The notes below the pieces were generated by a model. That model worked only from the letters and a program-made list of their open reading frames with translations, did no database searches and was not told where the DNA came from. A stretch of 64,000 nucleotides of DNA. Source: Paracoccus everestensis (lineage in GTDB: Bacteria; Pseudomonadota; Alphaproteobacteria; Rhodobacterales; Rhodobacteraceae). Below are positions 1 through 9,034 of this stretch, piece by piece. The stretch spans positions 2,590,501 to 2,654,500 of the forward strand of contig NZ_CP090836.1 in assembly GCF_021491915.1 (NCBI RefSeq), in the 5' to 3' direction. The translations under genes were made by a program, and so were the position numbers. How positions within the stretch are numbered: the first letter of the stretch is position 1; each line of letters opens with the position of its first letter.

Positions 1-177
1 AGCAGCCTGTCGGCTCTGCTGGCCGCGGCCCTGTCGCCGGTCTTTGCGTGGGGGCTGGGCCGCACGGATCTGACGGCCGTCAGCCTGTTCATGGCGGTGC
101 TGATCTTTGTCCGCCACCGTCCGAACATCGCCCGCCTGCTGGACGGATCCGAACCCCGGATCGGGAAAAAAAGCTAG
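1..177 (+). CDS. plsY: Glycerol-3-phosphate acyltransferase PlsY, C-terminal end (partial)
   Basis: Only the last 58 codons lie in the window; the frame is open from base 1 to a TAG at 175-177. The peptide is hydrophobic and ends with the family-typical tail RHRPNIARLLDGSEPRIG, matching the conserved 'RHxxNIxRLLxGxE' end of PlsY. PlsY is an inner-membrane enzyme that transfers an acyl group from acyl phosphate to glycerol 3-phosphate, the first step of phospholipid synthesis. The stop codon overlaps the stop of the convergent gene on the other strand. The identification rests on the C-terminal motif alone. Confidence 0.8.
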   Translation, partial: SSLSALLAAALSPVFAWGLGRTDLTAVSLFMAVLIFVRHRPNIARLLDGSEPRIGKKS

Positions 178-557
178 CGTTCGGCCACCAGGGTCCGGCC
201 CACGGGGCGCGTCGGACGGACGGGAACGGGTTCAGGCTGCGGCTCTGCCACGACCTCGCGCAGGGGCGCCTGGCTGAACACCCGCGCCGGGGCGGGGGCT
301 GCCGCACCCGATCCCGCCATGCGGCGCAGCGCATCGGCCCCGCGCCGCGCGGATATCGCCAGCGAAATCAGCGCCAGGCACCCCCCCGCCAGCAGGATCA
401 GCACCACGACACCCAGGATGCCCACGAAGATCGGCAAAGGCGGCAGCCCCTCGGCCTGGCCGACCTGGGTGACAATGGCCCCGATCAGGGCCACGACCCC
501 CGTGACAAAGACCGCGCCCACGATCCGCTGCACCCACACCATCGCATCCGCCTTCAT
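174..557 (-). CDS. Small two-helix membrane protein, unknown function
   Basis: A 127-residue protein with two clear hydrophobic segments (about residues 8-30 and 43-70), followed by a basic, Ala/Pro-rich C-terminal tail likely to be cytoplasmic. I recognise no catalytic motif and no named family. It converges on plsY and the two stop codons overlap by 4 bases. It has a normal alphaproteobacterial codon bias, so it is probably a real gene. Confidence 0.6.
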   Translation of the reverse strand: MKADAMVWVQRIVGAVFVTGVVALIGAIVTQVGQAEGLPPLPIFVGILGVVVLILLAGGCLALISLAISARRGADALRRMAGSGAAAPAPARVFSQAPLREVVAEPQPEPVPVRPTRPVGRTLVAER

Positions 558-841
558 CGCCCCGTCCCTTTACGATTACCTGGCACCGGCACTGCCACCG
601 GCGCGCCTTTGCCGCAAGACAGGGACGGGTCATATTGTCGTGCGTCACCCGAAGGACGGATCGGGTGCGTCGGCTGGTGCTTACAAATGGCCAAGGCCGA
701 GATGGATCACACCGTCCATCCCGACCCGAAGATTACGACGCGCCGATGATCCCATCCACCTGCAGGATGAGGGAATTCGCATCACCAATCCTTACGGTCG
801 GAGCGCAGGGATGCAGCAAAGCCCCCGGGCGCCGCGCACCA

Positions 842-2212
842 TCAATACGAATATTCGCCATAGATCGGGGTCAGGTCGCCACCCCATTCGCCGTGGTATT
901 TGTCCAGCAACTCGTCGGCCATGACCTTGCCGCTGTCTAGGCTTTCCTTGATGGCGTTCAGGAAATGCGTCTCGTCCGGGACCAGGCCGCCTGCGCCCGC
1001 GCGGGCGCGGTTCTTCAGGCCCCCTTCGGCGATCTCGACCACCTGCCGGGCCAGGTCATGCATCCTGACGCCGTTCACCTGCGCATCAAGCGCGTGGATC
1101 CCGGCCTCTCGCCGCCAGGCCTCGCGTGTATCGTCGTCCCATCCCTTGACCAGATCCCAGGCGGCATCAAGCGCCTCCTGATCATAGATCAGCCCGACCC
1201 ACAGGGCGGGAAGCGCGCAAAGACGCCGCCAGGGGCCGCCATCGGCACCGCGCATCTCGATGTATTTCTTGACCCGTGCCTCGGGGAAAACCGTGGTCAT
1301 GTGGTCGGCCCAGTCCGACAGCGTGGGCACCTCGCCCGGCAGGGCGGGCAGGCGGCCGTCCAGGAAATCGCGGAACGACTGGCCCAGGGCGTCGATGTAT
1401 TTCCCGTCGCGATACACGAAATACATCGGCACGTTCAGGACGTAATCCACCCAGGCGTCGTATCCGAACCCATCGCGGAACACAAAGGGCAGCATTCCCG
1501 TGCGTGCCCCGTCCAGGTTCTGCCAGATATGGGCGCGCCAGCTTTTCCAGCCGTTGGGCTTGCCGTCGAGGAAGGGCGAATTGGCGAACAGCGCATTGGC
1601 GACAGGTTGCAGCGACAACGCCACGCGCATCTTCTGGACCATGTCGGCTTCGCTGCCGAAATCCAGGTTCACCTGCACGGTGCAGGTCCGGTACATCATC
1701 TGCTTGCCCAGGGTGCCGACCCGATCCATGTAGTCGGTCATCAGCCGATAGCGGCCCTTGGGCATCATCGGCATCTGGTCCTGGCCCCAGATCGGGGCTG
1801 CGCCCAGGCCGATGAAGCCCGCGCCGATGCGGTCGGCGATCTCTTTCACCTCGGCCAGATGCCCGTTCACCTCGTCGCAGGTCTGGTGGATGGTTTCCAG
1901 CGGCGCGCCCGACAGTTCCAACTGCCCGCCCGGTTCCAGGCTGATGTTGGCGCCGTTGCGTTCCAGGCCGATCAGCTTGTCCTGTTCCATGACCGGTGCC
2001 CAGCCAAAGCGTTCCTGAAGGCCCGCCAGCATCGCATGGATCGAACAGGTTCCCTCATACGGCAGCGGCAACAGGTTCGCCTTGTCATAGCCGAACTTTT
2101 CATGCTCGGTCCCGATGCGCCAATCCTCGCGCGGCTTTTCGCCGCTGGCGATATAGGCGGCCAGCTGGTAGCGGCTTTCGATCGGGCCTCCGCCCTGTTG
2201 TGGTATCGACAT
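842..2212 (-). CDS. gshA: Glutamate--cysteine ligase
   Basis: A 456-residue protein of the plant/alphaproteobacterial GCS2-type glutamate-cysteine ligase family. It makes gamma-glutamylcysteine from glutamate, cysteine and ATP, the first step of cytosolic glutathione synthesis. Visible family signatures are RIGTEHEKFG (about residues 32-41), GGQLELSGAPLETIHQTC (about 96-113), MYRTCTVQVNLDF in the middle, and YIEMRGADGG near residue 315. Length is normal for the family and no disruption is visible. It lies 68 bp downstream of the PH-like membrane gene and may belong to the same leftward transcript as moaE. The 284 bp between its stop and the next gene hold no recognisable feature. Confidence 0.93.
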   Translation of the reverse strand: MSIPQQGGGPIESRYQLAAYIASGEKPREDWRIGTEHEKFGYDKANLLPLPYEGTCSIHAMLAGLQERFGWAPVMEQDKLIGLERNGANISLEPGGQLELSGAPLETIHQTCDEVNGHLAEVKEIADRIGAGFIGLGAAPIWGQDQMPMMPKGRYRLMTDYMDRVGTLGKQMMYRTCTVQVNLDFGSEADMVQKMRVALSLQPVANALFANSPFLDGKPNGWKSWRAHIWQNLDGARTGMLPFVFRDGFGYDAWVDYVLNVPMYFVYRDGKYIDALGQSFRDFLDGRLPALPGEVPTLSDWADHMTTVFPEARVKKYIEMRGADGGPWRRLCALPALWVGLIYDQEALDAAWDLVKGWDDDTREAWRREAGIHALDAQVNGVRMHDLARQVVEIAEGGLKNRARAGAGGLVPDETHFLNAIKESLDSGKVMADELLDKYHGEWGGDLTPIYGEYSY

Positions 2213-2280
2213 GAGGCGAGGCCTTTCGAGAAGTTGCGACGGTCACAGGTGGCGCGCGGCGCGGGCCAAGTCAACCCGCC

Positions 2281-2799
2281 TCAACCCGGTCTCCGCCAAA
2301 CGGTGCGCACGGCGTCCGGCTGGTCCGCAACATGGGCCAAGGCGGCGGACACCGCGCCCATGTCGAGATCCGGCAACGCGGTAAAGGCATCGGCCAGGGC
2401 GTCCGATCCGGCGGCATCAACGGGCACCAGCAGGGCCTCCCCGCTGGCGCTGCGCAGCCGCCAATGGCCCCGGCCCTTGAGCCGCAACAGGCGGATTTCG
2501 ACCAGATCGCGCAGGGCGATTTCGCCGCCCAGGACCGACGCGCCAAAATATCGGATGGCGCCCTCGTCCACTTCGACCAGGCCGGGGGCGTCGATGCGGC
2601 GGCGAAAGGGCATTCTGCGAAGCGCCCCGATCAGCAGCGACAATCCGACCACCACGGCAATGGCGCCAAGGGCCGCGAAGAACCAGCCGCCGCGCAGCGC
2701 CAGCCACGATCCGGCCAGCAGGATTGCGACCGCCACAAGGGCTTCGGACCAGCGGGCGGTCCATGCACGCAATTCGGGCCGGACCAAGGGGCCTACCAT
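2281..2799 (-). CDS. Membrane protein with PH-like C-terminal region, unknown function
   Basis: A 172-residue protein. The N-terminus carries two adjacent transmembrane segments (about residues 18-36 and 39-57), followed by a basic RRMPFRRR stretch and a soluble domain of short beta strands that resembles a PH-like fold (VEVDEGAIRYFG, then EIALRDLVEIRLL). The start codon overlaps the end of moaE by 7 bases, so the two are almost certainly co-translated. No enzymatic motif is visible. The link to molybdopterin synthesis is positional only. Confidence 0.65.
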   Translation of the reverse strand: MVGPLVRPELRAWTARWSEALVAVAILLAGSWLALRGGWFFAALGAIAVVVGLSLLIGALRRMPFRRRIDAPGLVEVDEGAIRYFGASVLGGEIALRDLVEIRLLRLKGRGHWRLRSASGEALLVPVDAAGSDALADAFTALPDLDMGAVSAALAHVADQPDAVRTVWRRPG

Positions 2800-3227
2800 C
2801 GCGACAAGGCGTCTTCGTCGCTGGTCTTGGCATCGACCCAGCGAACGGCACCATCATGGCCGATTTCGCGCTTCCAGAAGGGCGCACGGGATTTCAGCCA
2901 GTCCATCAGGTAATCGGCGGCTTGGAAGGCGGCCTGGCGGTGACGGGCGGCGGTGGCGACCATCATGATCGGTTCCCCCACGGCGAGACGTCCATGGCGG
3001 TGGATGATGCGCCAGTCGGACAGGGCGAAACGGATGGCGGCTTCGCTGCCGTAATCGGACAGCGCGCGTTCGGTCATGCCGGGATAATGCTCGATCTCCA
3101 GCGCGGCCATGTTTCCGGTGTCGTCGCGCACCACCCCCGTGAAGGTGACAATGGCCCCCGCGCCCGCGCCAAAGCCCGCCAGTTCGGCGGCAAGGTCAAA
3201 GGGGGCGGTCTGGACGCGGGCCGACAT
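2793..3227 (-). CDS. moaE: Molybdopterin synthase catalytic subunit MoaE
   Basis: A 144-residue protein of the MoaE family, the large subunit that inserts two sulfurs from MoaD thiocarboxylate into precursor Z to form molybdopterin. Signatures include FTGVVRD (near residue 29), the EHYPGM motif, and IIHRHGRLAVGEP. The C-terminal KSRAPFWKRE segment carries the conserved catalytic lysines. It begins 5 bases after the stop of moaD, the normal partner order. Length is typical. Confidence 0.93.
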   Translation of the reverse strand: MSARVQTAPFDLAAELAGFGAGAGAIVTFTGVVRDDTGNMAALEIEHYPGMTERALSDYGSEAAIRFALSDWRIIHRHGRLAVGEPIMMVATAARHRQAAFQAADYLMDWLKSRAPFWKREIGHDGAVRWVDAKTSDEDALSRW

Positions 3228-3232
3228 CGGCC

Positions 3233-3484
3233 TCAGCCTCCGGTCATGGGCGGGAAGAACGCGACCTCTCGGGCACCCGCAAGGGGTGCGTCCAGGTCGG
3301 CAAGCTGCTGGTCCACGGCGCAGCGCACGGCGGCAAGATCGGCGAATGCGGCGGCGTGCCAGTCGTCGCGGGCAGCAAGCTCGGCGATCAGGTCGCGGAC
3401 GGTGGCGGCGTCGGTTTCAATCCGTTCGCGGGGCTGGCCGATGCGTTCACGCAGCCAGGCGAAATACAGGACATCAAGCGTCAT
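3233..3484 (-). CDS. moaD: Molybdopterin synthase sulfur-carrier subunit MoaD
   Basis: An 83-residue ubiquitin-like sulfur carrier ending in the essential Gly-Gly (FFPPMTGG), which is adenylated and then thiocarboxylated. FAWLRERIG near the N-terminus is typical of the family. Its start overlaps the end of pgsA by 11 bases and it is followed at once by moaE, so pgsA-moaD-moaE form one translational unit. Confidence 0.92.
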   Translation of the reverse strand: MTLDVLYFAWLRERIGQPRERIETDAATVRDLIAELAARDDWHAAAFADLAAVRCAVDQQLADLDAPLAGAREVAFFPPMTGG

Positions 3485-4106
3485 GGCCGGGTTCGCGCAG
3501 GTAAGGGCGCGCCTTGACGAAATAATCCCAGCCCGTCCAGGCCGTCAGGATCGCGGCGATCCAGATCAGCAGCAGCCCCACCTGCGTCGCCAGATCCGCC
3601 CAGGACGACGACCAGGGCAGGTTCGTTTCCCCTACGCGCGGCGGGCGGCCATGTTCGACATAGGCCAGCCCCGTGCCCAGGAACAGGACCGAGATGGCGA
3701 CCATCTGCGTGGTGGTCTTCCATTTCGCCAGCTTTGTCACCTTCAGCAGGCGCGCGTTCGATCCCAGGAATTCGCGCAAGCCGGACACGAAGACCTCTCG
3801 GAACAGGATCAGGGTGGCGGGCAGGATCAGCCAGGGGTTCATGCCGGAATAGCCGGTGATGACCACGATGGCGATCACCACCATGGCCTTGTCGGCGATG
3901 GGATCCATGGCCGCGCCGAAGCGGCTTTCCTGCTGCCAGCTTCGCGCCAGATAGCCGTCGATCCAGTCGGTCACCGCCGCGATCATGAACAGCGCCAGGG
4001 CTGCCCAGTCGGCAAAGGGCCGGCTGAAATACAGAAACATCAGCGGCACGGCGGGCGCCGCGATCAGCCGAAGAAGGGTCAGGATATTGGGGACGGTCCA
4101 GCGCAT
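3474..4106 (-). CDS. pgsA: CDP-diacylglycerol--glycerol-3-phosphate 3-phosphatidyltransferase
   Basis: A 210-residue integral membrane enzyme that makes phosphatidylglycerophosphate. The CDP-alcohol phosphotransferase signature D-G-x2-A-R-x8-G-x3-D-x3-D is complete: DG in DWIDGYLAR, G in SRFG and the two aspartates in MDPIAD. The upstream frame stays open to 4172, but I chose the Met at 4106 (MRWTVPNILTLLR) because family members begin with this 'PNxLTLxR' helix. It is translationally coupled to moaD. Confidence 0.92.
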   Translation of the reverse strand: MRWTVPNILTLLRLIAAPAVPLMFLYFSRPFADWAALALFMIAAVTDWIDGYLARSWQQESRFGAAMDPIADKAMVVIAIVVITGYSGMNPWLILPATLILFREVFVSGLREFLGSNARLLKVTKLAKWKTTTQMVAISVLFLGTGLAYVEHGRPPRVGETNLPWSSSWADLATQVGLLLIWIAAILTAWTGWDYFVKARPYLREPGHDA

Positions 4107-4175
4107 AACGGGCAAGCTAGTCCGTGGCGCCGGACTTGGAAAGGGGCGGCGCACCGAAATGCGCCGCGCCAAAGG

Positions 4176-4544
4176 TCAGCCGAGCGCGCCTTCGATCAGC
4201 GCAAAGGCGCGGCTGGCAATGGTCAGGTGCACCGCCTTGATGCGCTGTTCGCCAAAACGGCGGGTGCGGTGTCCGATGATCCTGATGGGATCGCCGGGCA
4301 TCGCGGCGGCGTCCGTCAGGCCGATCTGGGCGTTGCGGGCGCGGCTTGCCAGTTCCACCGTCCAGTTGCGGCCCTCGGCATCGCTGACGCACAGCACCGG
4401 ATCGCTGCCGCTGCTGTAATTGTCGGTCACCGTGCCTGTCAGTTCCGTCAGATGGGGTTTGTATTCGTCCCCCCGTGCGGCCTTGGGCAGGCCGGCGGGC
4501 AGGAACCGGGGGGCAACGATGCCAGATGCGGGCAAATGAGTCAT
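4176..4544 (-). CDS. Small OB-fold-like protein, unknown function
   Basis: A 122-residue protein starting at the Met at 4544, which follows an AGAGG ribosome-binding sequence; in-frame Met codons further upstream lack such support. Alternating beta-type segments (LTELTGTVTDNY, DPVLCVSDAEGRNWTVEL, PGDPIRIIGHR, QRIKAVHLTIA) suggest a small OB-like barrel, somewhat reminiscent of DUF6152 proteins. That comparison is inference from pattern only. It has no signal peptide or membrane segment. It sits between uvrC and pgsA, which are usually direct neighbours in this group, so it may be a lineage-specific insertion. Confidence 0.55.
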   Translation of the reverse strand: MTHLPASGIVAPRFLPAGLPKAARGDEYKPHLTELTGTVTDNYSSGSDPVLCVSDAEGRNWTVELASRARNAQIGLTDAAAMPGDPIRIIGHRTRRFGEQRIKAVHLTIASRAFALIEGALG

Positions 4545-4789
4545 GATAGCCTCTTTCCCAGGTTGAGCGGGGCAACCATAACGTGATCCACGCCCAACCA
4601 TGCGGTGCCATGATACCGCAAGACATTGCGCTGCAGGAGGCGGGATTCGCGTCGTCCTGAATGCCGCTGCAAGCCGTTGACCTAACGGCACTTTAGTCGC
4701 GGGCCTGATTTTTGCGGCGATTGTTGTTCCCTTTGGCTGCGACAATTTGGGACATCATTCCATTGGGACAGGGCGGAAACGGGCCGCTG

Positions 4790-6652
4790 TCAGCCCCGCG
4801 CGTTGAAATGGTCATGGACTTTTTGCGCCATGGCGGCCGAGATTCCCTCGACTGCTTGCAGATCGGCCAGGCCCGCGCGGCTGACCGCCTTGGCGCTGCC
4901 GAAATGCTGAAGCAAGGCGCGCTTGCGGGATGCGCCGATGCCTGCGATCTCGTCCAGGGGGTTGGCCATGACCGCCTTGGCGCGCTTGGCGCGATGGGTG
5001 CCGATGGCCCAACGATGCGCCTCGTCGCGCAGACGCTGGATGAAATACAGGACCGGGTCGTTCATGCGCAGGGCAAAGGGCGCCCGGCCGGGGCGGTGAA
5101 ATTCCTCCTTGCCCTGGTCGCGGTCGATGCCCTTGGCGACGCCGACGACCGGAATATCCTCGACCCCCAGTTCGGCCAGGATGCCGTCCACGGCCGACAC
5201 CTGCCCCGCGCCGCCGTCGATCAGCAGCAGGTCGGGCCAGGATTCGGTCTGGCGGTCGGGGTCTTCCTTCAGCAGGCGGACAAAGCGGCGGCCCAGCATT
5301 TCCTTCATCATGCCAAAGTCGTCGCCCGGAGTGATCTCGGTCCCCTTGATGTTGAACTTGCGGTACTGGCTTTTGATATAGCCTTCCGGCCCGGCCACGA
5401 TCATGCCGCCCACGGCATTGGTGCCCATGATGTGGCTGTTGTCGTAAACCTCGATCCGGCGAGGGGCGGCGGGCAGGTCGAAGGCCTCGCCCACGCCGTC
5501 CAGCAGGCGCAGTTGGGTGGCGCTTTCGGACATACGGCGGGCCAGGCTTTCGCGGGCATTGCGCAGGGCGTTTTCCACAAGCTCGAACTTCTCGCCCCGC
5601 TGCGGGACGCCCACGACAATGCGGCGGTGGGCGCGTTCGGACAGCACCTGCTGCGTCAGGTCAGGCTCGTCCGGGACGTGCGACAGCAGGATCATCCGGG
5701 GCGGTGGCTTGTCGTCATAGAATTGCAGCAGGAAGGCCTGCATGACCTCGGCAGGGGATTCAACGCCGCCCAGCCGGGGATAGAAGTCGCGGTTGCCCCA
5801 GCTCTGGTTACCGCGGATGAAGAAGACCTGAACGCAGGCCTGGCCGCTTTCCATATGCAGGGCGACGATGTCGGCCTCGGCCACGCGCTTGGGGTTGATA
5901 GCCTGCACGGACTGGACGGCGGTCAGCGCCTTGATCCGGTCGCGCAGGGCAGCGGCCCGTTCGTATTCCATGTTCTCGGCCGCCTCGGCCATGTCGCGGG
6001 CCAGGTTCGCCTGGATCACGGTGGTCTTGCCCTGCAGGAAGCGTTCGGCATCCGACACCAGGGCGCCGTAATCATCGGCGCTGATCCGGCCCACGCAGGG
6101 CGCGCTGCACCGCTTGATCTGGAACAGCAGGCAGGGGCGGGTGCGCGATTCGAATGTCGCGTCGGTGCAGTTGCGCAGCAGGAAGACGCGCTGCAACTGC
6201 GTCAGCGTCCGGTTCACTGCCCCCGCGCTGGCAAAGGGGCCGTAATAGTCGCCCTTTTCCGACTTGGCCCCGCGATGCTTCTTGATCTGGGGATAAGCAT
6301 GGGATTTCGCGACCAGGATGTTCGGGAAGGACTTGTCATCGCGCAACAGCACGTTGTAGCGCGGCTTGAGCTGCTTGATGAGGTTCTGTTCCAGCAGCAG
6401 CGCCTCGGTTTCGGTGCGCGTGGTCAGGAACATCATCGAACAGGTTTCGCGGATCATCCGCGCGATGCGCGCCGAATGGCCCGACGGCCGGGCATAGTTC
6501 GACACCCGCGCCCGCAGATCCCGCGCCTTGCCGACATACAGAACGCCGCCCTGGGCATCCAGCATCCGGTAGACGCCGGGGCTGCGGTCCAGTTGCCGCA
6601 GATAGTCCTGGATCAGCGCGTGGCCGGTCTTGGGAGTGGTGCCTTGTGTCAT
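4790..6652 (-). CDS. uvrC: Excinuclease ABC subunit C
   Basis: A 620-residue UvrC, the dual endonuclease of nucleotide-excision repair that nicks on both sides of a lesion after UvrB loading. The N-terminus holds the GIY-YIG nuclease domain ([19 protein letters not shown], about residues 26-44). A UVR motif for UvrB contact lies near residues 210-235 ([13 protein letters not shown]). The RNase H-like C-terminal nuclease contains [12 protein letters not shown], and a helix-hairpin-helix DNA-binding end is present ([18 protein letters not shown]). I chose the Met at 6652 ([10 protein letters not shown]); 43 more codons are open upstream but are not conserved-looking. Confidence 0.95.
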   Translation of the reverse strand: MTQGTTPKTGHALIQDYLRQLDRSPGVYRMLDAQGGVLYVGKARDLRARVSNYARPSGHSARIARMIRETCSMMFLTTRTETEALLLEQNLIKQLKPRYNVLLRDDKSFPNILVAKSHAYPQIKKHRGAKSEKGDYYGPFASAGAVNRTLTQLQRVFLLRNCTDATFESRTRPCLLFQIKRCSAPCVGRISADDYGALVSDAERFLQGKTTVIQANLARDMAEAAENMEYERAAALRDRIKALTAVQSVQAINPKRVAEADIVALHMESGQACVQVFFIRGNQSWGNRDFYPRLGGVESPAEVMQAFLLQFYDDKPPPRMILLSHVPDEPDLTQQVLSERAHRRIVVGVPQRGEKFELVENALRNARESLARRMSESATQLRLLDGVGEAFDLPAAPRRIEVYDNSHIMGTNAVGGMIVAGPEGYIKSQYRKFNIKGTEITPGDDFGMMKEMLGRRFVRLLKEDPDRQTESWPDLLLIDGGAGQVSAVDGILAELGVEDIPVVGVAKGIDRDQGKEEFHRPGRAPFALRMNDPVLYFIQRLRDEAHRWAIGTHRAKRAKAVMANPLDEIAGIGASRKRALLQHFGSAKAVSRAGLADLQAVEGISAAMAQKVHDHFNARG

Positions 6653-6730
6653 ATTTGTCAGATAGGTGATTCCCGTCACGGGCTGCAAGTTCCGGGGTGT
6701 GATTACAAGGGCAAAGCTGTCCACCGCCAT

Positions 6731-6739
6731 TGTGGATAA
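6731..6739 (-). promoter_or_regulatory. Perfect DnaA-box consensus upstream of uvrC
   Basis: TGTGGATAA on the plus strand is the exact complement of the DnaA-box consensus TTATCCACA. It lies about 80 bases upstream of the uvrC start. A single box can be a chance match or a DnaA-responsive promoter element. There is no cluster of boxes here, so it is not an origin. Confidence 0.3.
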
Positions 6740-6873
6740 CTCTGTGAGAGTCCTGTGAGGCAGGGCCGTCCTGACCAGCAATCGTTACAAAACGGTGACT
6801 TTGCCTTTATTTTGGGCAGATACTCAGACCATTGTTTTCATGGAGAAACTTAATCCTTCCCCTGCCAGTTGGC

Positions 6874-6890
6874 GAAACTTGCGCAGTTTC
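6874..6890. promoter_or_regulatory. Perfect 6-bp dyad upstream of uvrC, possible operator
   Basis: GAAACT and AGTTTC form a perfect inverted repeat around a TGCGC spacer. It lies in the 287-bp interval between the 43-residue gene and uvrC, in DNA that is more AT-rich than its surroundings. It does not match the alphaproteobacterial LexA site (GTTC/GAAC repeats). The bound protein, if any, is unknown. Confidence 0.3.
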
Positions 6891-6939
6891 AGACCCTTGC
6901 TTAACGAATCTTACCTGCGCGGGGACAACCTGACGCGCC

Positions 6940-7071
6940 CTAGTCGCGCGGCCTGCGGCGGGACGGCGGGATGCCCAGGATCCGCCGGATGCCACGGCGG
7001 AAGGCCGGGCCGCGCAGCAGCGCCAAGGCGACCATCACCAGCAGGAAGATGATGACGATCCGAACGCTCAT
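6940..7071 (-). CDS. 43-residue single-helix membrane peptide coupled to the S49 peptidase
   Basis: The reading frame starts with an ATG that overlaps the peptidase stop in an ATGA arrangement, so translation is probably coupled. The 43 residues consist of one strong transmembrane segment (VRIVIIFLLVMVALALL) followed by a very basic cytoplasmic tail rich in Arg (RRGIRRILG, then SRRRPRD). I recognise no family. The position suggests an accessory of the peptidase, but this is inference. Confidence 0.55.
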   Translation of the reverse strand: MSVRIVIIFLLVMVALALLRGPAFRRGIRRILGIPPSRRRPRD

Positions 7072-7877
7072 CCCCCGGCACCAAAGCGGGCGAATGCGGC
7101 GCGTTCCTGGGCTGCGTCCAGCACGGTGCCTGCCGACAGGCCCAGCCTGCGGAACAGCGACTGGCGCGGGGCATGGACGACAAAGCGTGTCTTGTCGCCG
7201 TAAAGCGCCTTCATCTGCGGCACCAGATGGCCGATGCCGTCCGCCAGCCCCAGATCGACCGATTGCCGGCCGGCCCAGAATTCGCCGGTGAACAGGTCGC
7301 GGTCCGTGGCCAGACGCTCGCCACGCCGCGCGGTCACGTGGTCCTTGAAGGCCTGGTGGATCGGCTCCAGCACGTTGTGCAGGCGTTCGACATCCTCGGG
7401 GCGTTCGGGGCGGAACGGGTCCAGCGTGGATTTCGACCGGCCAGCGGTATGCACGCGCCGCTCGATCCCCCATCGGGCAATCAGATCCTGGAACCCGAAC
7501 CCGGCCGAGATCACGCCGATCGACCCCAGGATCGAGCTTTCGTCGGCCCAGATCCGGTCGCCCGCGCAGGCCAGCCAGTATCCGCCGGATGCCGCCACAT
7601 CCTCGACAAAGGCATGGACGGGGGTCTTCGTCTCGTCCGCCAGTCGCCGGATCCGGGCGGCGATCAGCGACGACTGCACCGGCGATCCGCCGGGCGAGTT
7701 GATGGACAGCGCCACGGCCACCGGCTTGCCCTTGCGAAAGGCGCGCTCGATCACCGGGGCAAGGGCCGCGTCCGACAGCGAACCGCCGCGCCCGGCCATG
7801 CCGATGGCACCGTGCAGGCGGACCACCGACACCCGGGGGCCCTTGGTCATGAAACAGTCAAGATAGGGAATATGCAT
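7068..7877 (-). CDS. S49-family signal-peptide peptidase (SppA/SohB-like)
   Basis: A 269-residue short-form S49 peptidase. The family signatures are in order: SINSPGGSPVQSS, then the nucleophile region VAASGGYWLACAGD, then SSILGSIGVISAGFG, and the conserved lysine in the GRSKSTLDPF segment that serves as general base. S49 enzymes cut residual signal peptides or membrane proteins. No N-terminal membrane helix is visible, unlike E. coli SppA. Membrane attachment could come from the coupled 43-residue membrane peptide just downstream. The start at 7877 (MHIPYLDCF) is chosen over a Met six codons upstream; a Met nine codons further in is also possible. Confidence 0.87.
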   Translation of the reverse strand: MHIPYLDCFMTKGPRVSVVRLHGAIGMAGRGGSLSDAALAPVIERAFRKGKPVAVALSINSPGGSPVQSSLIAARIRRLADETKTPVHAFVEDVAASGGYWLACAGDRIWADESSILGSIGVISAGFGFQDLIARWGIERRVHTAGRSKSTLDPFRPERPEDVERLHNVLEPIHQAFKDHVTARRGERLATDRDLFTGEFWAGRQSVDLGLADGIGHLVPQMKALYGDKTRFVVHAPRQSLFRRLGLSAGTVLDAAQERAAFARFGAGG

Positions 7878-7916
7878 GACCGCAGATTTAATCATGCCCC
7901 GCGCCTGTCACAAGCG

Positions 7917-8936
7917 TCACGCATGGCGGATCGTATCGCCCGGCAGAAAGGTCGGCGTCAGCGCGACGATGCGATCCTCGGGGATGGTGTCCTTGCCCGC
8001 GACCAGCCGGGCCGCGCGCCGCCCGATATCGACCCGGCGCGCATCGGTCGTGGCCAGCCGCACCGGCAGCCCGTCCAGCAGATCGACGCCGTTGAACCCG
8101 GCAAGCCCGATCCGGCCCGGAATGTCATAGCCCTTGTCCAGGCAATGCAGCAGCCCCCCTGCCCCGATCATGTCGTTCGAGAAATACAGGAAATCCAGAT
8201 CCGGCGCGCGGGTCAGGATGCGTTCGGTCAATTCACGCCCCTTCAGCAGCGACGATCCGCCCTGGTAATATTCGCGCGCTTCCAGCGTCACGCCCGCATC
8301 GGTCAGGCCTTCCTCGAATCCCGCCAGGCGTTTGCGGGCGCGGTGATCCTCGGGCATATGGGTGCCGACAAAGCCGATGCGGCGATAACCGGCGGTCAGG
8401 ATCCGCGCGGCCATTTCCCGGCCCGCCCGGCGGTGGGAAATGCCGACGATGGTGTCGATGCCCTCGCCGTCCACGTCCATGATCTCCACCACGGGTATCC
8501 CGGAATTTTCCAGCATGGCGCGCGATGCCTTGCTGTGTTCCAGGCCCGCCAGGATCACGCCGGACGGGCGCCAGGACAGCATGTCATACAGCACCATCTC
8601 CTCGCGCGCGGGGGAATAGTTGGTGACGCCGATCACCGGTTGCAGGCCGGTGTCGTCCAGTTCCGCGGAAACCCCGCCCAGCACGTCGGGAAAGACCAGG
8701 TTCGACAGCGACGGGATCACCACGGCGACCAGGTTCACCCGCTGGCTGGCCAGGCCGCCCGCGATCTTGTTGGGGACATATCCCAGCGTCTTGGCGGCCG
8801 TCAGCACCTTTTCGCGAGTGGCCGCCGACACGTCGCCCCGGTTGCGCAGAACCCGGCTGACGGTCATCTCTGACACGCCCGATGCCTCGGATACATCGCG
8901 CAGGGTCAGGGGTCGGCGGGGTCTGGGGACGTTCAT
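7917..8936 (-). CDS. LacI-family transcriptional regulator (GntR-like branch)
   Basis: A 339-residue regulator. Residues 11-30 form the LacI helix-turn-helix (LRDVSEASGVSEMTVSRVLR), followed by the hinge helix (PNKIAGGLASQRV). A periplasmic-binding-protein-like sensor domain fills the rest. The sequence pattern is closest to the GntR subgroup that senses sugar acids; that is inference. No sugar gene lies next to it, and the convergent or flanking genes (S49 peptidase, tRNA-Arg) give no target, so its regulon is unknown. Confidence 0.85.
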   Translation of the reverse strand: MNVPRPRRPLTLRDVSEASGVSEMTVSRVLRNRGDVSAATREKVLTAAKTLGYVPNKIAGGLASQRVNLVAVVIPSLSNLVFPDVLGGVSAELDDTGLQPVIGVTNYSPAREEMVLYDMLSWRPSGVILAGLEHSKASRAMLENSGIPVVEIMDVDGEGIDTIVGISHRRAGREMAARILTAGYRRIGFVGTHMPEDHRARKRLAGFEEGLTDAGVTLEAREYYQGGSSLLKGRELTERILTRAPDLDFLYFSNDMIGAGGLLHCLDKGYDIPGRIGLAGFNGVDLLDGLPVRLATTDARRVDIGRRAARLVAGKDTIPEDRIVALTPTFLPGDTIRHA

Positions 8937-9034
8937 CGGGCACCGGAGGATCAGGTCTTTGCCCGATGTTAGCGCCCGTTCGACCCCGCGACAACCTTGC
9001 CAAATGCCGCGTCTGCGGTCACAAGGGCAAAGGC

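Noticed and set aside
4712..6739. A 675-codon open frame on the plus strand opposite uvrC, and similar long frames opposite gshA, ileS and others
   Set aside because: Antisense shadows caused by high GC at third codon positions; no protein family signature, and the opposite strand carries clear genes.
6731..6739. Possible replication origin because of a perfect DnaA box
   Set aside because: Only one box, no cluster, and none of the genes usually next to alphaproteobacterial origins.
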